DNA of 64,000 nt, taken from contig JBBHKE010002217.1 in the NCBI GenBank assembly GCA_037447655.1, positions 212,950 through 276,949 on the forward strand, written 5' to 3'. This stretch comes from Zygnema cylindricum (Eukaryota; Streptophyta; Zygnematophyceae; Zygnematales; Zygnemataceae). The position numbers were made by a program, and so were the translations under genes. Below the pieces are notes generated by a model, which saw nothing but the letters and a program-made list of their open reading frames with translations, did no database searches and had not been told where the DNA came from. Of this stretch, positions 49,845-61,361 are shown in pieces (the stretch's first letter is position 1; each line of letters opens with the position of its first letter).

Positions 49845-51365
49845 ATGTCACGAAAACGTTCTCCGGTTGGACTGACTTCTGATTCCCAACCTCAGACGAA
49901 GTTTCCTAAAAGCTCTCAAAAAACTTTATCTCCTTTTCATAATAGTAATATCCTCCAAAACTTTGTACCAGAGCCCCAAAACTTCGGTGGTCCTATTAGG
50001 GGTCGACAGCTTCAATGGCTGTTGAGTCAAATTAGTTCTTTTGTCAATCCTTTTTTAAGAATTCAGGAAGAAAAAACGGATTTTAAAAACCGGAAAGCGA
50101 GAAAAAAAATTGGACTTTGCAAAGGTTTAGTAAAAGACCACTTTTGGATTGGACTTTCCGAAGTGGGAAAAGCACTTGAGAGGATGAATATAGGTGGAGA
50201 GAGTGAAGAAAGGACGATAGTTTTGAGCAAAGATAGTGGGGAATCAGAAAAAATTACAGTACTTTTGGGCAAAAATGGTGGGGAATCCGAAAAAAGTACA
50301 ATAGTTTTGGGTAAAAATAGTGGGGGACTGGGAAAAAGTACGATCGTGTCGGGGGGAAATAATGGGGAGTCGGAAAAAAATGGTACTGGAACTGAGCAGA
50401 ATTTAAACGATGCTGTCAAGAATTTGGTGGGAAGTTCACAAAATAATTTTTATACAGAAATACTGTTGAATCCTGAAAATATTCAGTCTCTTAGTAGTAA
50501 ATCTCAGCTTGTAGACCATGGAAAAACTTTAGAAAAATCAGAGGAAAATGTGAATGTAGGTGAAATTCTTAAAGATATTTCTCAGAAGGAGACGTTTTCT
50601 TTGATGGAATCAGAAAGACAGGTGGAGTCTGGCGGTAAAAATGAGAGTTTTCTTAAATTCACATTCGAGAAAGATGATAAAAAAATTGCAGGCATAGATA
50701 CAGTCGAGAAGAGAGAAGGAGAAGAAGAAGAGAAAGAGGAACGAGAGAGAAAGGAGCAAGGGAGGGTGGAAATAGGGAGGCAGGAGAAAGAGGGAGAGGA
50801 AGGAGAGAGAAAGGAGAAAGAGGGAGAGGAAGGAGAGAGAATGGAGAAAGAGGGAGAGGTTCCAGCGAGAGAGGAACAAGAGAGAGAGGCGCCAGAGCAA
50901 GAGGAACAAGTGAAAGAGGGCCCAGAGAGAGAGGGACAAGAGAGGGAGGAACAAGGTAGAGAGGATCAAGAGAGAGAGGAAAAAGAGCGAGAGGAACAAG
51001 ACAGAGAGGAACAAAAGTTAGAGGAACGAAAGAGAGAGGAACAAGAGAGAGAGAGACAGCATAGACAGGAAAAGGAAAAAGGTAGTAAAGTGTTACTGGT
51101 AATATATGCGGCCGATGTTTATCCGCGATATCTTGTTTCTCATTTGAATTTTCTCGCAAACTTAAAAAAAGTGCCCATTATTTCGATTTCGGGAGAAGAC
51201 GGTAGTGGATCGGTTAGACTCGGAAAAGCTTTAGGATTGCGAACAGTTACGGCTGTCGGTTTTAAGGGAAATTTGGAAAATTTGGGAGGAGAGAGTCTGG
51301 AGAATTGTTTCCTTCTTAAAAGTTTACTGTCTTTTGTAGAGAGAGGAGGTGTTTTACCGAAGTAA
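49845..51365 (+). CDS. POP3/Rpp38-like protein with L7Ae-type C-terminal domain and long charged insert
   Basis: Single exon, 506 residues, starting MSRKRSPVGLT at 49845, the first in-frame ATG; upstream codons are open but lack an ATG. Residues about 55-113 (RQLQWLLSQI, SFVNPFLRI, FWIGLSEVGKALERM) resemble the N-terminal part of Pop3/Rpp38, including the IGxxxVxxALE motif. Residues about 413-475 (SKVLLVIYAADVYPRYLVSH, KKVPIISISG, VRLGKALGLRTVTAVGF) resemble an L7Ae-type RNA-binding end. These proteins are subunits of RNase P/MRP that process tRNA and rRNA; nucleolar function is inferred. Between the parts lie four GESEKSTIVLGKNGG-like repeats (117-180) and about 120 residues of EKEGEEGER and REEQE repeats, likely a single charged helix, coded by GAGAGGGAGGAACAA-type minisatellite DNA. 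mS41 ends 313 bp upstream on the same strand. Confidence 0.6.
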   Translation: MSRKRSPVGLTSDSQPQTKFPKSSQKTLSPFHNSNILQNFVPEPQNFGGPIRGRQLQWLLSQISSFVNPFLRIQEEKTDFKNRKARKKIGLCKGLVKDHFWIGLSEVGKALERMNIGGESEERTIVLSKDSGESEKITVLLGKNGGESEKSTIVLGKNSGGLGKSTIVSGGNNGESEKNGTGTEQNLNDAVKNLVGSSQNNFYTEILLNPENIQSLSSKSQLVDHGKTLEKSEENVNVGEILKDISQKETFSLMESERQVESGGKNESFLKFTFEKDDKKIAGIDTVEKREGEEEEKEERERKEQGRVEIGRQEKEGEEGERKEKEGEEGERMEKEGEVPAREEQEREAPEQEEQVKEGPEREGQEREEQGREDQEREEKEREEQDREEQKLEERKREEQERERQHRQEKEKGSKVLLVIYAADVYPRYLVSHLNFLANLKKVPIISISGEDGSGSVRLGKALGLRTVTAVGFKGNLENLGGESLENCFLLKSLLSFVERGGVLPK

Positions 51366-51555
51366 GTTTTACCGAAGTAAGTTTTTACCGAAATAAGTTT
51401 TACTGAAGTGAAGGTATCTTCGAGGGAAATTTGGGAGTAAGATAGTTTTGTTTTTGAAAGTCTACGGTCTTTTTTGTAGAGAGAGGAGGTGGTGTTTTAC
51501 TGAAATATGTTTTACTGAAACATGTTTCAGCGGAATACGTTTTACTGGAATAAAA
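51355..51555. repeat. TTTACCGAAGTAAG minisatellite at the POP3-like stop
   Basis: TTTTACCGAAGTAAG recurs with variants (TTTTACTGAAGTGAA, TTTTACTGAAATATG, TTTTACTGGAATAAA) in two clusters, 51355-51410 and 51493-51555. The first begins inside the last codons of the ORF (VLPK), so the stop lies within the repeat. Confidence 0.8.
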
Positions 51556-52712
51556 ACATTATTTTTTCTGTGACTGTTTTACTTTTGTTTGCATATGATC
51601 TTGAAATTGTTTAGGTTTTATTTTTAATCGGAGTGGGCTTTCAATAGGGAATTTAGAAGATGGAAAATGTGTGAAAACAAAAAGTTTTCTCGTTTGATGG
51701 AGGATATAGCAAATGTTTATATGTTATTTGAATAAATTGTTCTTTTTTTGTTTGTACAAGTTAATTTAACTGTCAATCACTATTAGAGTTGGTGAAATTT
51801 CTAGAATTAACCACACTAAGTTGTGTTTTGGAACGTGGCTTTTTTTTGGGCCACTTACTTAAATACTGTTATTAACACTCGATGTTTTTGAGTAAAAGAA
51901 CCTCTCCACTGGGAATTAGAGTGATTAACTCTGATAGTGATAATTACAAATTTGTTGAACATGGCACTAAACCAAAGTCATTATCAAATTAAACTTTCGT
52001 AGATCAATCATACAAAACACCTGTTCTTTCTTGAGTGATATTCTATTTTCATTTTTAGGGTTTTTTAGGTTCTTAGGGTTTATAATTAGAAGAATCAGTT
52101 GTTAATCATTTACGCTTCTAACTTCAATTATAATCTATGGATTTCCCAACAGAGTATTATCTACTTATAGACAAAATTAGCAAAAAACCATTTTTCGTGT
52201 AACTAAGTAACCAAAATGCATTATTATTTTGTCGGTGTAATTTTTATTGCCGACATGCTTTTCCTAATGTTGATTATAAAAAAGCAAAAAAATGTTTATC
52301 TCGTTCGTTCGAATCGTTTTCACTTTTGTCGTGACACGGTGGTGTCCTTTTGCTTCCCTATTTCCATGGTATTCCCATAAGAGGGAGACGATTCGAGCCC
52401 ACACTATTTAAACACTCGCTTTTTAATAAAGTTGGTGTTTCCTAATTTAAACGCTATTGCGACTATTCTTCTTGAATATTTAAAACAAGACTTTTTTGCT
52501 TCTTGCGGAAGGTTTGGTTTTGTTTGCGATGTATTGACATCAATTTTTTCCTTGATTTTCCTTTCCGTACTGGTCGACTGAGAGCCGTCATTCTCAAATA
52601 TGCTTTAAAGGTGAATTGTAATTTTAGCAACAGTAATATTTCTTTCTGGAAAACATTAACTAAGTTAACGTTTCCCTCTCGATTTTTTTGCGCACGATTA
52701 TGTTCCAATAAA
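51556..52712. other. 3' flank of the POP3-like gene, no further gene seen
   Basis: AT-rich. Contains the presumed 3' UTR. No RNA gene or exon recognised. Confidence 0.45.
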
Positions 52713-52972
52713 AGAACACCGTTTATGGCTATTAGTGTTAATAAGTTTTTCGCCACTTAAACAATCTTTTCTATGTACACACTCATCCGATTTTCACATG
52801 GAGACCGCCAATTGAAAGCTGAGAAATCTGAATATTTCCTTCTTATCTGAATCTTGAATCTTACCTTTCAATCGCAACCGTCAGATCGACAATCGGACAA
52901 GTGTGTACGAAGAAAAAATGTTTTGAGTGGCGAAAAAATTATTAGCACTAATAGCCATACACGGTGTAGTAA
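52713..52972. mobile_element. MITE with long TIRs, ~260 bp
   Basis: The left side AACACCGTTTATGGCTATTA, GTGTTAATAA, TTTTTCGCCACTTAAACAAT is matched inverted by TTTTGAGTGGCGAAAAAATT, ATTAGCACTAATAGCC and ATACACGGTGT at the right, about 75 bp per side. Outer bases belong to the mariner-like group (CACCG...TATTAG), inner ones to the small palindrome at 10284-10440. Confidence 0.7.
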
Positions 52973-54042
52973 CCTAACGGTTGAGATAAACAGGTAAAGC
53001 TACATTGACGCATAACTATATATGGTGTAGTACTACACATGGAGGACCTCTTGCCCTAAACCGAGGACATCCTTGTCATATCCAATACGGGCTAATTACT
53101 GGTGACACTGTTAATAACTTGTATTCCAATACCGGCCGAAATTTTCAGTTTTTCAAGTGTTGCTTTGAGTGAGTTTCTCGGTACTTTCTGGTCGATAATC
53201 TTCCAAGAGGAGAGGTTTTGGGAGCCCTTGTCCCTTCTGTCTTCTCATCCTTTTTAATACCTAGGTTTATTTTTGGCCTTACCGGTAATAAAAGGGTGGA
53301 AAAAATGTAAAAAAGGACAAATCTAAAAGAATCATGTAGAGAGACACCGACAATTTCTACCCGAAAAAAAGGTAGACACTCGAAACGGACAAAGGATATT
53401 CTGACAACATTGTATTGTATAATAATATTAACATGATATTATTGTTATATTTATAGAAACTTATACTATTGCACCAATTCTATATTAATCATAAACTGAA
53501 CTTTAAACCTTTGTTCAGAACTGTATAATTTAAAGTAGAATAATTACAAATAAGTGAAAAACTCAAGAATCTCATATTTTCAATCTATTGTTTCATACAA
53601 CAATTTCCTAAAAAAATAACATCACAACTTTCATACACAATTTCAACACTATATTCTCCCAATATGAGAAATATTAGGACTGGAAAAGAACTCCATTGGA
53701 CGGGACAAACTCTTTTTTTCGAAAACCAAAAAAAGTGATTAAATGTCAAAAACTCACATATAGGGTATACATCATGCCTCTTTATACCTTTAACATATTA
53801 AATTCTGAGAAATTTTATATAATTTTGTGAAAAATTTAAATGCATGTATGCTAGAATTGTTTTAACTCCAAAAAAATGCGGAAAAAACGTAAAAAGCTTG
53901 GACACCTCAGAACACATGTAAGGTTCAAAATTTATTGCACAAAAAAACAAAACACGGTATACCGACTAATTTTTATCGACTAATTTATATATCGACTAAT
54001 TTTCCAAACAGCTTTCACTCTACTTTTCTTATATAAAAAACA
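52973..54042. other. 3' flank of the DUF2358 gene, no gene recognised
   Basis: AT-rich and without a recognisable exon on either strand. Confidence 0.5.
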
Positions 54043-54377
54043 TTACAATGTCAAACGCAAGAATTGGACCAGTAAATAGATAAGAGCAACGACAAATCCA
54101 ATCTGATATAATTCGCTGTTTGGGTTACTTTCTTGAAAAAACTGCACATGACAAAAACAACAATTTAGTACAAAGTCCACATCAGCCATTGTGTATGTGA
54201 TGTATGCATGTGACATATGATGTATTTCTTTGATATATAAATATGACAGATGTATGTGACATGTATATGTGACACATGAATGTTATGAATGTATATATGA
54301 ATATGTATCAATGTATATGAGTATGTATGAATGAGACATACATGTGACATGTGTATGGTGTATGTGACACACACACA

Positions 54378-54426
<49 letters not shown>

Positions 54427-57400
54427 GTGTGTGACATTTGTATATGACGTATCATGTATGTGTGACGTATGTGACATATATATATGTCACGTATGTATGT
54501 GACATATGTATGATACGTATATATGATACTTCTGTGACATATGTACGTGTATGTGAAACATATATGACGCATTTATGTGATGTATAAATGTAATGTATTA
54601 GTGTTGTGTATCGGTAGCCATTTGCCGATAACCGATATGCCCCTTTTTTTGGCCTACCGATAATCAATATACTGGTAGGATATATCGGTTCTGGTGTTAT
54701 CGCGATAAAAAACCGATAATATCGTTTTTTTATCGCGATAACACCGGTTCGATAACTAGCGGCGATAACTCGTACTCTGGTACGGAATGGATTGTGATTT
54801 TTTTTTCATCTGTACTGATTTCGTACATTGTTTTTGTACCATAAAGTCCGTACTATTTGTACGGATATATCAGTAACCCTCACCGTTCAATAACCGATAA
54901 CTATCGTTATCGGTTTTATCGCGATAAGTCTTTAACTCATACACAACACTGATAATGTATGACTGCGATGCATGTATGTGAGATATCATGTGATATTCTG
55001 AAAGATTTGCAAAAACGGTTCAAAAAGAATCTTGTGACGAACACACTGTTGGAAAAAGCGAGAAAGAAAGAGAGAGAGAGATAGAGACGGGTGTGGAGAG
55101 GGAGGGGGAGCGGGAGGCAGAGGGTGAGGGGGAGGGAGAAAGGGAAGTAGGAGAGAGAGGAGAAAGGGAGAAATTTATGAGACTATGCTGGACATAGTCT
55201 TAGGGTTGGGCCTACTGAGACATAAAACTTTAGTATTCGGGTTGAGAACTGCTCTAACGCTATGACCCGCAAAATACAAACTGCAAAAGCTCAATGATTG
55301 GACTAGCCGCGGGAAAACGGTGGACCTATTGTTTTGTCGTTTTGTTTAATTTTTGGAAAGGAGAAAATAACAGGATGAACTAAAATTGCCCGTAACAATT
55401 TTAGGAACGACTTTTTCACGTCGCAACAAGCAATTGATTCTCCAATTTGGGAGTTGATCCGCAAACAATATGGAGACGAGTACAACAGCGGGAAAAACGT
55501 TTCTTCATATATTTCTGTGCTTCCCCTACTTTTTTTTCTTTCGTCTGTACTGGTCACAAAGGAGAGGGAGAGCGAGGAGGGAAAGGAAGAGAGGGAGAGG
55601 TATAGGGAGGAGAGGGAGAGGGAAGGGGAAGGAGGGAAGGGGAAGGAGGGAGGAAGGGAGGGAGGGAGGGAAGGAGGAACAGGGAGAAAAATATTCTATA
55701 CCTTTCTGGGATCTCGAGGATCAGCATAAATCTCCGAACTATCATCCATTCCTTTCGTCATTTTATTTTGAATTCCCGAAATGAATTCATTTGCGTCTCT
55801 TCCGGCTTCCGCCATACTCCAAGCTGCCCGAGAACTCCAAAAGTAAGTTGAAGCAAGAGGAGAAGATCCCGAGAGATCCCAACTCTCCGTTTGTTCGACA
55901 ACTTGACCACTGATTTGATTGAGGGAGTAAGAGGAGTGGACAGTGAGAGAGAGAGGACCAGCTAAGGAAGACATCCCGGGAAGTTGAAAATTTCCTTCCA
56001 GTTGCCAGCGAATGGTGAGATCACTTGTGGACTTCATTGACATTTTCAGAACAGCCTGGGAGGGAGAGGGAGAGGGAGAGGGAGAGGGAGAGGGAGAGGG
56101 AGAGGGAGAGGGAGAGGGAGAGGGAGAGGGAGAGGGAGAGGGAGAGGGAGAGGGAGAGGGAGAGGGAGAGGGAGAGGGAGAGGGAGAGGGAGAGGGAGAG
56201 GGAGAGGGAGAGGGAGAGGGAGAGGGAGAGGGAGAGGGAGAGGGAGAGGGAGAGGGAGAGGGAGAGGGAGAGGGAGAGGGAGAGGGAGAGGGAGAGGGAG
56301 AGGGAGAGGGAGAGGGAGAGGGAGAGGGAGAGGGAGAGGGAGAGGGAGAGGGAGAGGGAGAGGGAGAGGGAGAGGGAGAGGGAGAGGGAGAGGGAGAGGG
56401 AGAGGGAGAGGGAGAGGGAGAGGGAGAGGGAGAGGGAGAGGGAGAGGGAGAGGGAGAGGGAGAGGGAGAGGGAGAGGGAGAGAGAGGGGGAGAGAGAGGG
56501 AGAGGTGAAATAGAAGCAGGTTAGAGTTACGAAATCATATTCGGCAGTCATTGAAGTTAAAGTCAAAGATAACATTAAAAGGTGAAATAGAAATAGGTTA
56601 GGAATGTGAGAACATATTTGGCACTCGTAAAGATTGAAGTCCCAACTAACATTAAAGGATGAAAAGAAAAAAAGGTCAAAAGCTGTGAGAACATATTCAA
56701 CACCCATTAAAGTATAAATAGTCGTGGACTTACCACTTTTGGTTTTTCAATAGCAGTTAGTAGCCATGAAGGCCTCTTGAACTTTTCTCGTCCTGTGAAG
56801 GATCGTAACGGATCCTGGAGAGGCATAGAACTCCAAATTAGTTTATCTGACAAGTCACAATTGCTTGCAATTATTTATTTCCGATCATTATCCTTAAGAA
56901 GAAAAAGGCAAAATCAGTGTCAGGACAAGAAAATTGCTGATTATTGCTATGCAAGTAATGTGAATAAATGGAATGTAATGCAACTTGCATAATTCTCATC
57001 CAATCATCAACTCATGTTCAAAAAACAGCTATCGAGGAATCCCATAGCAGTGCCACTACGACCGTGCATTAACAAATCAGTACAAAAAGGCAATTCCAAA
57101 AGATAGCGAGTTACAAAGAGAATGATGGAATCAATTCATCTCCACTCATCTCCATTCATCTCATCTCATCTCAACTCTTCTCAACTCATCTCCACTCACC
57201 ATCACTCACTTAAATTCATCTCCAATCATCTCCACTCATCTCCATTCATTTCAGCTCATCTCCACTCATCTCAATTCATTTCCACTAGTCTCCACTCATA
57301 TCAACTCCTCACCACTCGTTTGAACTCATCTCCACGCAACGCAAATCATCTCCGCTCGTCTCCAACAATCTCATTCCATTTCAACCCATCTCCACTCATC

Positions 57401-59256
57401 TCCACTCATCTCAACCGATCTCAATCATCTCCAATCATCTCAGCTCATCTCAACTCGTCGTCACTCATCTCCACTAGTATTCCCCTCCAGTCTCCACTCA
57501 TCTCCACTCATCTCACTCGTCTCAGTTCATCTCCACTCGACTTCACTCATCTCAATTCATCTCGACTCATCTCCACTCATCTCCACTCATTTCAACTCAT
57601 CTTCATTCATCTAAATTCATCTCTACTCATCTCCACTCATATTAGTCTAATCTCAATTCATCACCACTCATTTCACCTTATATTTGACACCCATGCCATA
57701 ACAGCTCAGCAGACGCTTATTCTCTTTCACATTCATAATATCCCTCGCCAGCTGCCGTGCTGTCCTCTCCACAGCCGGACTGCTAACGCATTCGAAATCA
57801 TCACACAACTGACCAAACGAGATTCCACCAATAATTTTTTCCACGCCATCACTATCATTATTGCGCTGCTCAGTTTCTGTAACAGTTTCTACACCTTCAG
57901 AGGATCCAGCCCTAATAACAGAACAGCAGCCTGCAGATTAGAAAACAACCAATTTTAATCAGTTAAAGTCCACTAATTTGTGTTCCCATACCTTCGACGA
58001 TGTTTGCCTCACATTTGATTATACTGCTTCATCCCCTCTTCCACTTCTCAGCAACGTATGCAAAATTTTTGCCAGGATTCCAAACAATTGTTTTTTTTAT
58101 ATTTTTTCTCAGCAAAGGTCAAACTCATCAAACTACATACGCTTCTTTCAAATTAATAGAGCTAAACAAAAAACATTACAAATTGTGAACAGACAGAAAA
58201 AAAAAAAAAAAAAAAAAACTGTTAGCAAAGAGAAATGCTCAAAATATAGTATCATTATAATAACTGCTATTGTTTAACCCTAAAATGTCATCCAAAATTA
58301 GTGTTCAGAGGCTGAAGAGAAATTTTACCAACATTTGTTTATTTGATGTTTTGCCTAAGAATATTAAATTAGGTTAAGTTAAAATTTCCTTTAATATTGA
58401 ATGCTTGTGTTTCTGTTGGATTTCCAAAATTCCATGAATAAAATAGGAGACTGCATTGGCATAATAATAATAAAAAAACAAAAAGTGTTTTATTATGCAA
58501 AAATATGAATTTACAATGAAACTAATTTACAACTCTTAAAATCTTAAAGTGTTAAGAAATATTGAGCGCCAAATTACATCATGTTAGAAGAAAAGTTCCA
58601 TCCGAAAAAATGAAAAAAATAAAAATCCAGACTAATCTTTTGTCTAAGCTTCCTTTCAAACACACTCCTCATAATGCTGTAATTTAGTACATCGCAGAGG
58701 CATTTACTACTTCTAAAAAACATCCAAAGCACTTGAAATTATATATATAAAAAAAAAAACTGCTATAATTTTCAAATGAATGATAAAACTTTCAAGAACT
58801 GCTATTATATGATGAAGTTTATAACAAAGTTGATAATTTAAACAAAATAAACTGCCAAAACTTTTAAATGAATTATACAAATTTTAAGAACTCTATTAAA
58901 TAATACATTCTATAACAAAGTGGATAATTTAAACAAAAAAAAACTGCCAATTTCTTTTTAATGAATGATAAAAATGTTAAGAGCTGCTTTAACATAATGA
59001 AGTTTACAACAAAGTCGAAGAATACATGCAAGCATAGGAAAATTAACAAACCTTTTTTAACAAATATCTGTGACATTCCTTTCATCCTTTTATACATAAG
59101 TTTCTTTCCATTTGGTCCTTTCAATCCAACAAATGATTGAATACTACCATTCAAGCCATCTTTACTATTAGATGTGCAATTTTGGAAAGATGTAAGAGAT
59201 ATTTTTTCTGCCACTTGAAGTCTAGAAAATGGCTGCAATATGGCAAAACTTCCCAT
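54043..59256 (-). CDS. Chloroplast DUF2358 (NTF2-like) membrane protein, complete
   Basis: Five exons in phase: 59052-59256, 57677-57930, 56734-56814, 55702-56055 and 54043-54141, 330 residues. Residues 1 to about 70 ([20 protein letters not shown]) look like a chloroplast transit peptide. The family core is clear: [20 protein letters not shown] and TARQLARDI (exon 2), [19 protein letters not shown] (exon 3), [15 protein letters not shown] and [20 protein letters not shown] (exon 4), then [13 protein letters not shown] and one C-terminal helix at about 312-326. DUF2358 proteins have an NTF2-like fold and occur in plants, algae and cyanobacteria; their biochemical function is not established. 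Introns carry a hAT-like insertion, a 77-bp tandem repeat, a decamer array at the exon 2 donor and a 440-bp (TCCCTC)n array that serves as the pyrimidine tract of the exon 4 acceptor. Confidence 0.92.
54165..54598. repeat. TGTATGTGACA-type repeats and (TA)n
   Basis: Imperfect ATGTATGTGACAT and ATATGTGACA words with a pure (TA)n stretch at 54382-54426. It begins within about 25 bp of the exon 5 acceptor of the DUF2358 gene. Confidence 0.85.
54599..54952. mobile_element. hAT-like MITE, 354 bp, in intron 4 of the DUF2358 gene
   Basis: TAGTGTTGTGTATCGG at the left and ATACACAACACT at the right are flanked by TAATGTAT on both sides (54591-54598, 54953-54960). Same family as 11207-12135, with internal GTTATCGCGATAA palindromes. 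Confidence 0.85.
55060..55172. repeat. GA-rich purine tract
   Basis: (GA)n and GGGAGG units in intron 4 of the DUF2358 gene. A second purine tract, GGGAGA and GGAAGGAGG, lies at 55560-55690 and ends 12 bp before the exon 4 donor. Confidence 0.85.
56057..56508. repeat. (GGGAGA)n microsatellite, about 72 units
   Basis: A nearly perfect 440-bp hexamer array, the longest here. On the transcribed minus strand it is (TCCCTC)n and runs directly into the CAG acceptor of exon 4 (56056-56058), so the whole polypyrimidine tract is microsatellite. Confidence 0.97.
56505..56718. repeat. Three tandem copies of a ~77-bp unit
   Basis: GGTGAAATAGAA..AGGTTAG, then ACATATTYGGCA and AACATTAAA recur near 56505, 56580 and 56658; the third is degenerate. 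It ends about 16 bp from the exon 3 donor of the DUF2358 gene. Confidence 0.8.
57122..57676. repeat. Decamer minisatellite (CATCTCCACT)n
   Basis: About 55 imperfect 10-bp units. On the minus strand the array begins with the exon 2 donor itself: AAG|GTGAAATGAGTGGTGATG merges into (AGTGGAGATG)n. An S/H/I-rich ORF of 278 codons across it is an artefact. Right of the donor, exon 2 coding begins at once. Confidence 0.9.
57931..59051. other. Intron 1 of the DUF2358 gene
   Basis: AT-rich, 1121 bp. Near 58790-59000 a block AAACTGCCAA.TTTTAAATGA..AATGATAAA.TTTTAAGA.CTG.TTT recurs about three times with an 80-110-bp period, ending 50 bp from exon 1. Confidence 0.65.
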
Positions 59257-60215
59257 GGATAAGAATAGAAAAAAAGAGCAAATCTCTGCAAGAAAATGTG
59301 GATTTAAAAGCGCCTTAGTTTTTTATATTCTTTTGATATATTTTATTGAAATATATAACTTTTTGGACCTGTTACTCAAATGTCAATAAATAAGAACTGA
59401 AAAGCTTATATACATTAAACTTCCAAATTCTTATTCCTTTCAGTAAAATGCTCCCAAAAATTGATGATAAAAAAACAGGAAAGACAGAAAGGAGCAAAAA
59501 ATAGGTTCAATTAGCAATAAACAAAGGTGAAAACTCAAATTAAAGTTGGCAGATTCTCTGATTCTTTCAAACTTTTTTTTACTTTTTTGGAGCTTTGACC
59601 TACAATCCAATATTGATAACAAGTTGAGCAGAAAGTTTTTGTCACTGGGATTTTAAAACATTTACAAGTGTGAACACCTTTGAAGGACAGAAAATAAAGT
59701 ACGGTACTGACAGTATTGTACTTTATTTCCTCCGATTAATACTAAAGGTACAGCTCACATGAATGCAAAAGTACTTTACGGCGATACATGTCGCTGTTTA
59801 GCGTTCGTCAAAAGCTAGATGACGTCCAAGCATAAAGCAGTTTGCATCCTATGTGGCATCATGGAAGGGCACATGCCATGCCAGCATGTAAAAACAGCAT
59901 GCCCTGCTGGCAGGCCATATATCTGCTGACGTCAACATAGATAAATTTTGCCAGCATCATAGGATGCCACGACCACATCCCGAATATCAGTTAAGTGCCA
60001 CTGTGGACGGAGTAATAATCCGAGAAATCTCGATCACACTGTCGCAAGTGTAACGACGTCATACGGTACGGTACCGCCTAGAAAATTGCGGGAGTTTTCC
60101 AGAGGATCGGTTGTTCTTTTCTATGTGGACCAAGCATAAACAACGTAATCAGACCACGTGGCAGGCTATCCTGTACGATAGTCGAGAAGCCACTTCACGC
60201 TTAACAACCTTACGT
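59257..60215. other. Upstream region of the DUF2358 gene
   Basis: Presumed promoter. At about 59843-59972 GCATCCTATGTGGCATCATG is matched inverted by CAGCATCATAGGATGCCAC, with CATGCCAGCATG and CAGCATGCCCTGCTGG between, probably a short decayed inverted-repeat element. No gene. Confidence 0.45.
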
Positions 60216-60350
60216 TAGTGTTAGGTATCGTAGCGCTTGAAGGCACTCTATATCGCGTACGATATTTGTACAAAGCTCTATCGTGGCTTGTCGTAATTTT
60301 AACCCTTGCATCGTGTATCAGAGCTACACCGTGTATCGCTACTGGAGTTA
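60216..60350. mobile_element. hAT-like left end fragment
   Basis: TAGTGTTAGGTATCG starts the fragment; it is cut off by the Harbinger-like element at 60351. Confidence 0.5.
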
Positions 60351-61297
60351 GGGCGTGTTCCCATGTGTTCAAGGAAGGGTTTTTTTCCGTCGTTTTCACA
60401 GAAAATGGGACTTCCAACAAGAAAATATTATGCCGTACGAAAAATGGGCAAAAACACAAGTACATTTTGCGTCATCTTGGAACTTGGAAGGTACGGCAAT
60501 TTGGCGTTATTATCATCGCGACCCACTTCTAGCTCATCTTCACACTTGCACTGGAATCAAATCGCGACCTGATTTTAATCAAAATACTACCCTATTGACG
60601 AATAGAATACCTGGATTGCACGCGTCAAACGTTTTCGAAAAAAAATGCACGAAGGAAAGTACAAGATATTTTTTTCACTGCTCGCTACGCGCATGCACAT
60701 AAAAAAATGACAAACATGTACGGAAAATATTTTGCAAGGTCTCGGACCTCCACTTTCCTTCATGGTTCCTTTGCAAAATTTTACGTCGTCCTCGTCTCTC
60801 CCCTTCTTTCTCACTCGACCATTCCTCTTTATCTCTTATTTACACGGGATACAGCAATAACACTATCCAATGAAACATATTTTTTTTTTCTTTTTTTTTA
60901 ATATTTTTGGTCTAAGTTTGATGGCATATCGAAGGATGAAAGATAAGAAAACGAAATCGGAAAACCATGGCGGAAAATGTACGTACTGATGACGTCACAT
61001 GGCAGCATGACTTCGCTATGTCACAAAACCTTGAACATCTACAACGTCACAAAAACCTAGACGTCTACAACCGTCGCCGTTTTTATAGACGTCACCAATT
61101 TTAGGAAGTTTCGTAGTCGTCTACATTTCGTTTCGTAGACTGTCGCACATTTGGTAGACATCTGCAACTGTCACATATTCGAAGTAATGAACGCGCAAGT
61201 AACGATTAATATACGCACAGTTTGAAAAGTACACCGAAAAATTTGCGCTAAAATCCAAAGTAACGTTTCAAAGTTTCGGTTACATGGGGACACGCCC
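60351..61297. mobile_element. PIF/Harbinger-like MITE, 947 bp, reverse of 7775-8737
   Basis: Ends GGGCGTGTTCCCATGTG and ACATGGGGACACGCCC, flanked by TTA at the left and TGA (probably changed from TTA) at the right. Internally TCGGACCTCCACTTTCCTTC and TTTGCAAAATTTTACGTCG match the 7775 copy in reverse orientation. Confidence 0.75.
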
Positions 61298-61361
61298 TGA
61301 TTTGTGATGGACTTGCGGCAATTGATGACGTTTACAAAATATCGACGGTTGTAGGCGTCTA

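Noticed and set aside
57122-57958. 278-codon S/H/I-rich ORF
   Set aside because: It is the decamer repeat read on the wrong strand; exon 2 of the DUF2358 gene lies antisense at its end.
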